The position numbers and the translations under genes are program-made. The notes beneath the pieces were generated by a model. That model was not told the origin of the DNA. It did not search any database and saw only the letters and a program-made list of their open reading frames with translations. A stretch of DNA of 40,396 bases from Candidatus Nitrosotalea sinensis (GTDB taxonomy: Archaea > Thermoproteota > Nitrososphaeria > Nitrososphaerales > Nitrosopumilaceae), in NCBI RefSeq assembly GCF_900143675.1, contig NZ_FRFC01000002.1, forward strand, positions 1-40,396. The letters run 5' to 3'. Numbering within the stretch: the first letter of the stretch is position 1; each line of letters starts with the position of its first letter. Of the stretch, positions 40,359 through 40,396 are shown one piece after another.

Positions 40359-40396
40359 AGAGGAGGCTGTTTGAGCGACGTCCGTTTGCCTCCTCT
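40359..40396. other. Second inverted repeat at window edge
   Basis: AGAGGAGGC (40359-40367) and GCCTCCTCT (40388-40396) form a perfect 9-bp stem with a 20-nt loop. It lies 20 bp from the 145-bp element and touches the window end, so it may be longer. Read on the minus strand it is followed by CTTTTT, like a terminator. Confidence 0.5.

Noticed and set aside
40194-40396. Integron-type attC site
   Set aside because: Nested palindromes suggested it, but no R'/R'' GTTRRRY/RYYYAAC pair with proper spacing is visible and no integrase is in the window.

Overview
The window is a chromosomal stretch of an AT-rich archaeon, almost certainly a Nitrososphaerota (Thaumarchaeota) species close to the Nitrosopumilales. 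I base this on the archaeal exosome/SBDS/KEOPS/prefoldin cluster, archaeal-type ribosomal proteins (L10e, L18e, L37Ae), a short RpoD with an Rpb3-like cysteine loop instead of a ferredoxin-like domain, CofE (F420 synthesis), PEF-CTERM-type surface proteins, widespread TTG starts, and TATA boxes that sit about 22-30 nt before start codons (leaderless genes). The species cannot be fixed from sequence reading alone.

Layout. 1-2.3 kb: the 5' part of a large secreted NHL/HYR-repeat protein that runs off the left edge. 2.4-4.2 kb: an ABC-2 exporter pair. 4.2-9.96 kb: PRC-barrel, F420-type split-barrel and thaumarchaeal unknown proteins, two related surface proteins (one ending in a degenerate cupredoxin and a PEF-type sorting tail), and two tiny Cys-containing genes, one of them metallothionein-like. 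10-15.5 kb: tRNA-Glu, a histidine kinase, zinc-ribbon and secreted proteins, a small CxxC protein, a tRNA-splicing endonuclease subunit, a membrane-anchored Lon-like protease, L10e and tRNA-Gly. 15.5-18.2 kb: a three-gene operon of a double-wHTH protein, an AAA+-like ATPase and a small acidic protein of unknown job. 18.3 kb: an apparent C/D box sRNA with its own TATA box. 18.4-22.5 kb: MsrB, a 35-aa C2H2 mini-protein, a repeat-built coiled-coil protein and a cellulose-synthase-like glycosyltransferase. 22.6-26.9 kb: an N-terminally extended dicluster ferredoxin, two rhodaneses, NAD kinase and Nob1.

26.9-34.1 kb is the information-processing core. On the minus strand: SBDS-Rrp4-Rrp41-Rrp42-L37Ae-Pcc1-prefoldin beta, then an XPF-like nuclease. 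On the plus strand: RpoD-L18e-L13-S9 followed by a sugar-nucleotidyltransferase-like gene. 34.1-38.0 kb holds two different LeuC/LeuD-type dehydratase pairs, one bacterial-like and one archaeal-like, with dyads and direct repeats in the flanking control regions. 38.1-39.5 kb has CofE and a membrane-tailed unknown. The right edge (39.6-40.4 kb) is an open frame without a start, cut by a GC-rich 145-bp element with 24-25 bp inverted ends.

No intergenic stretch exceeds 300 bases. The largest (36080-36275) carries the leuC upstream dyad and direct repeats. No CRISPR array, rRNA, transposase or integrase gene was seen.
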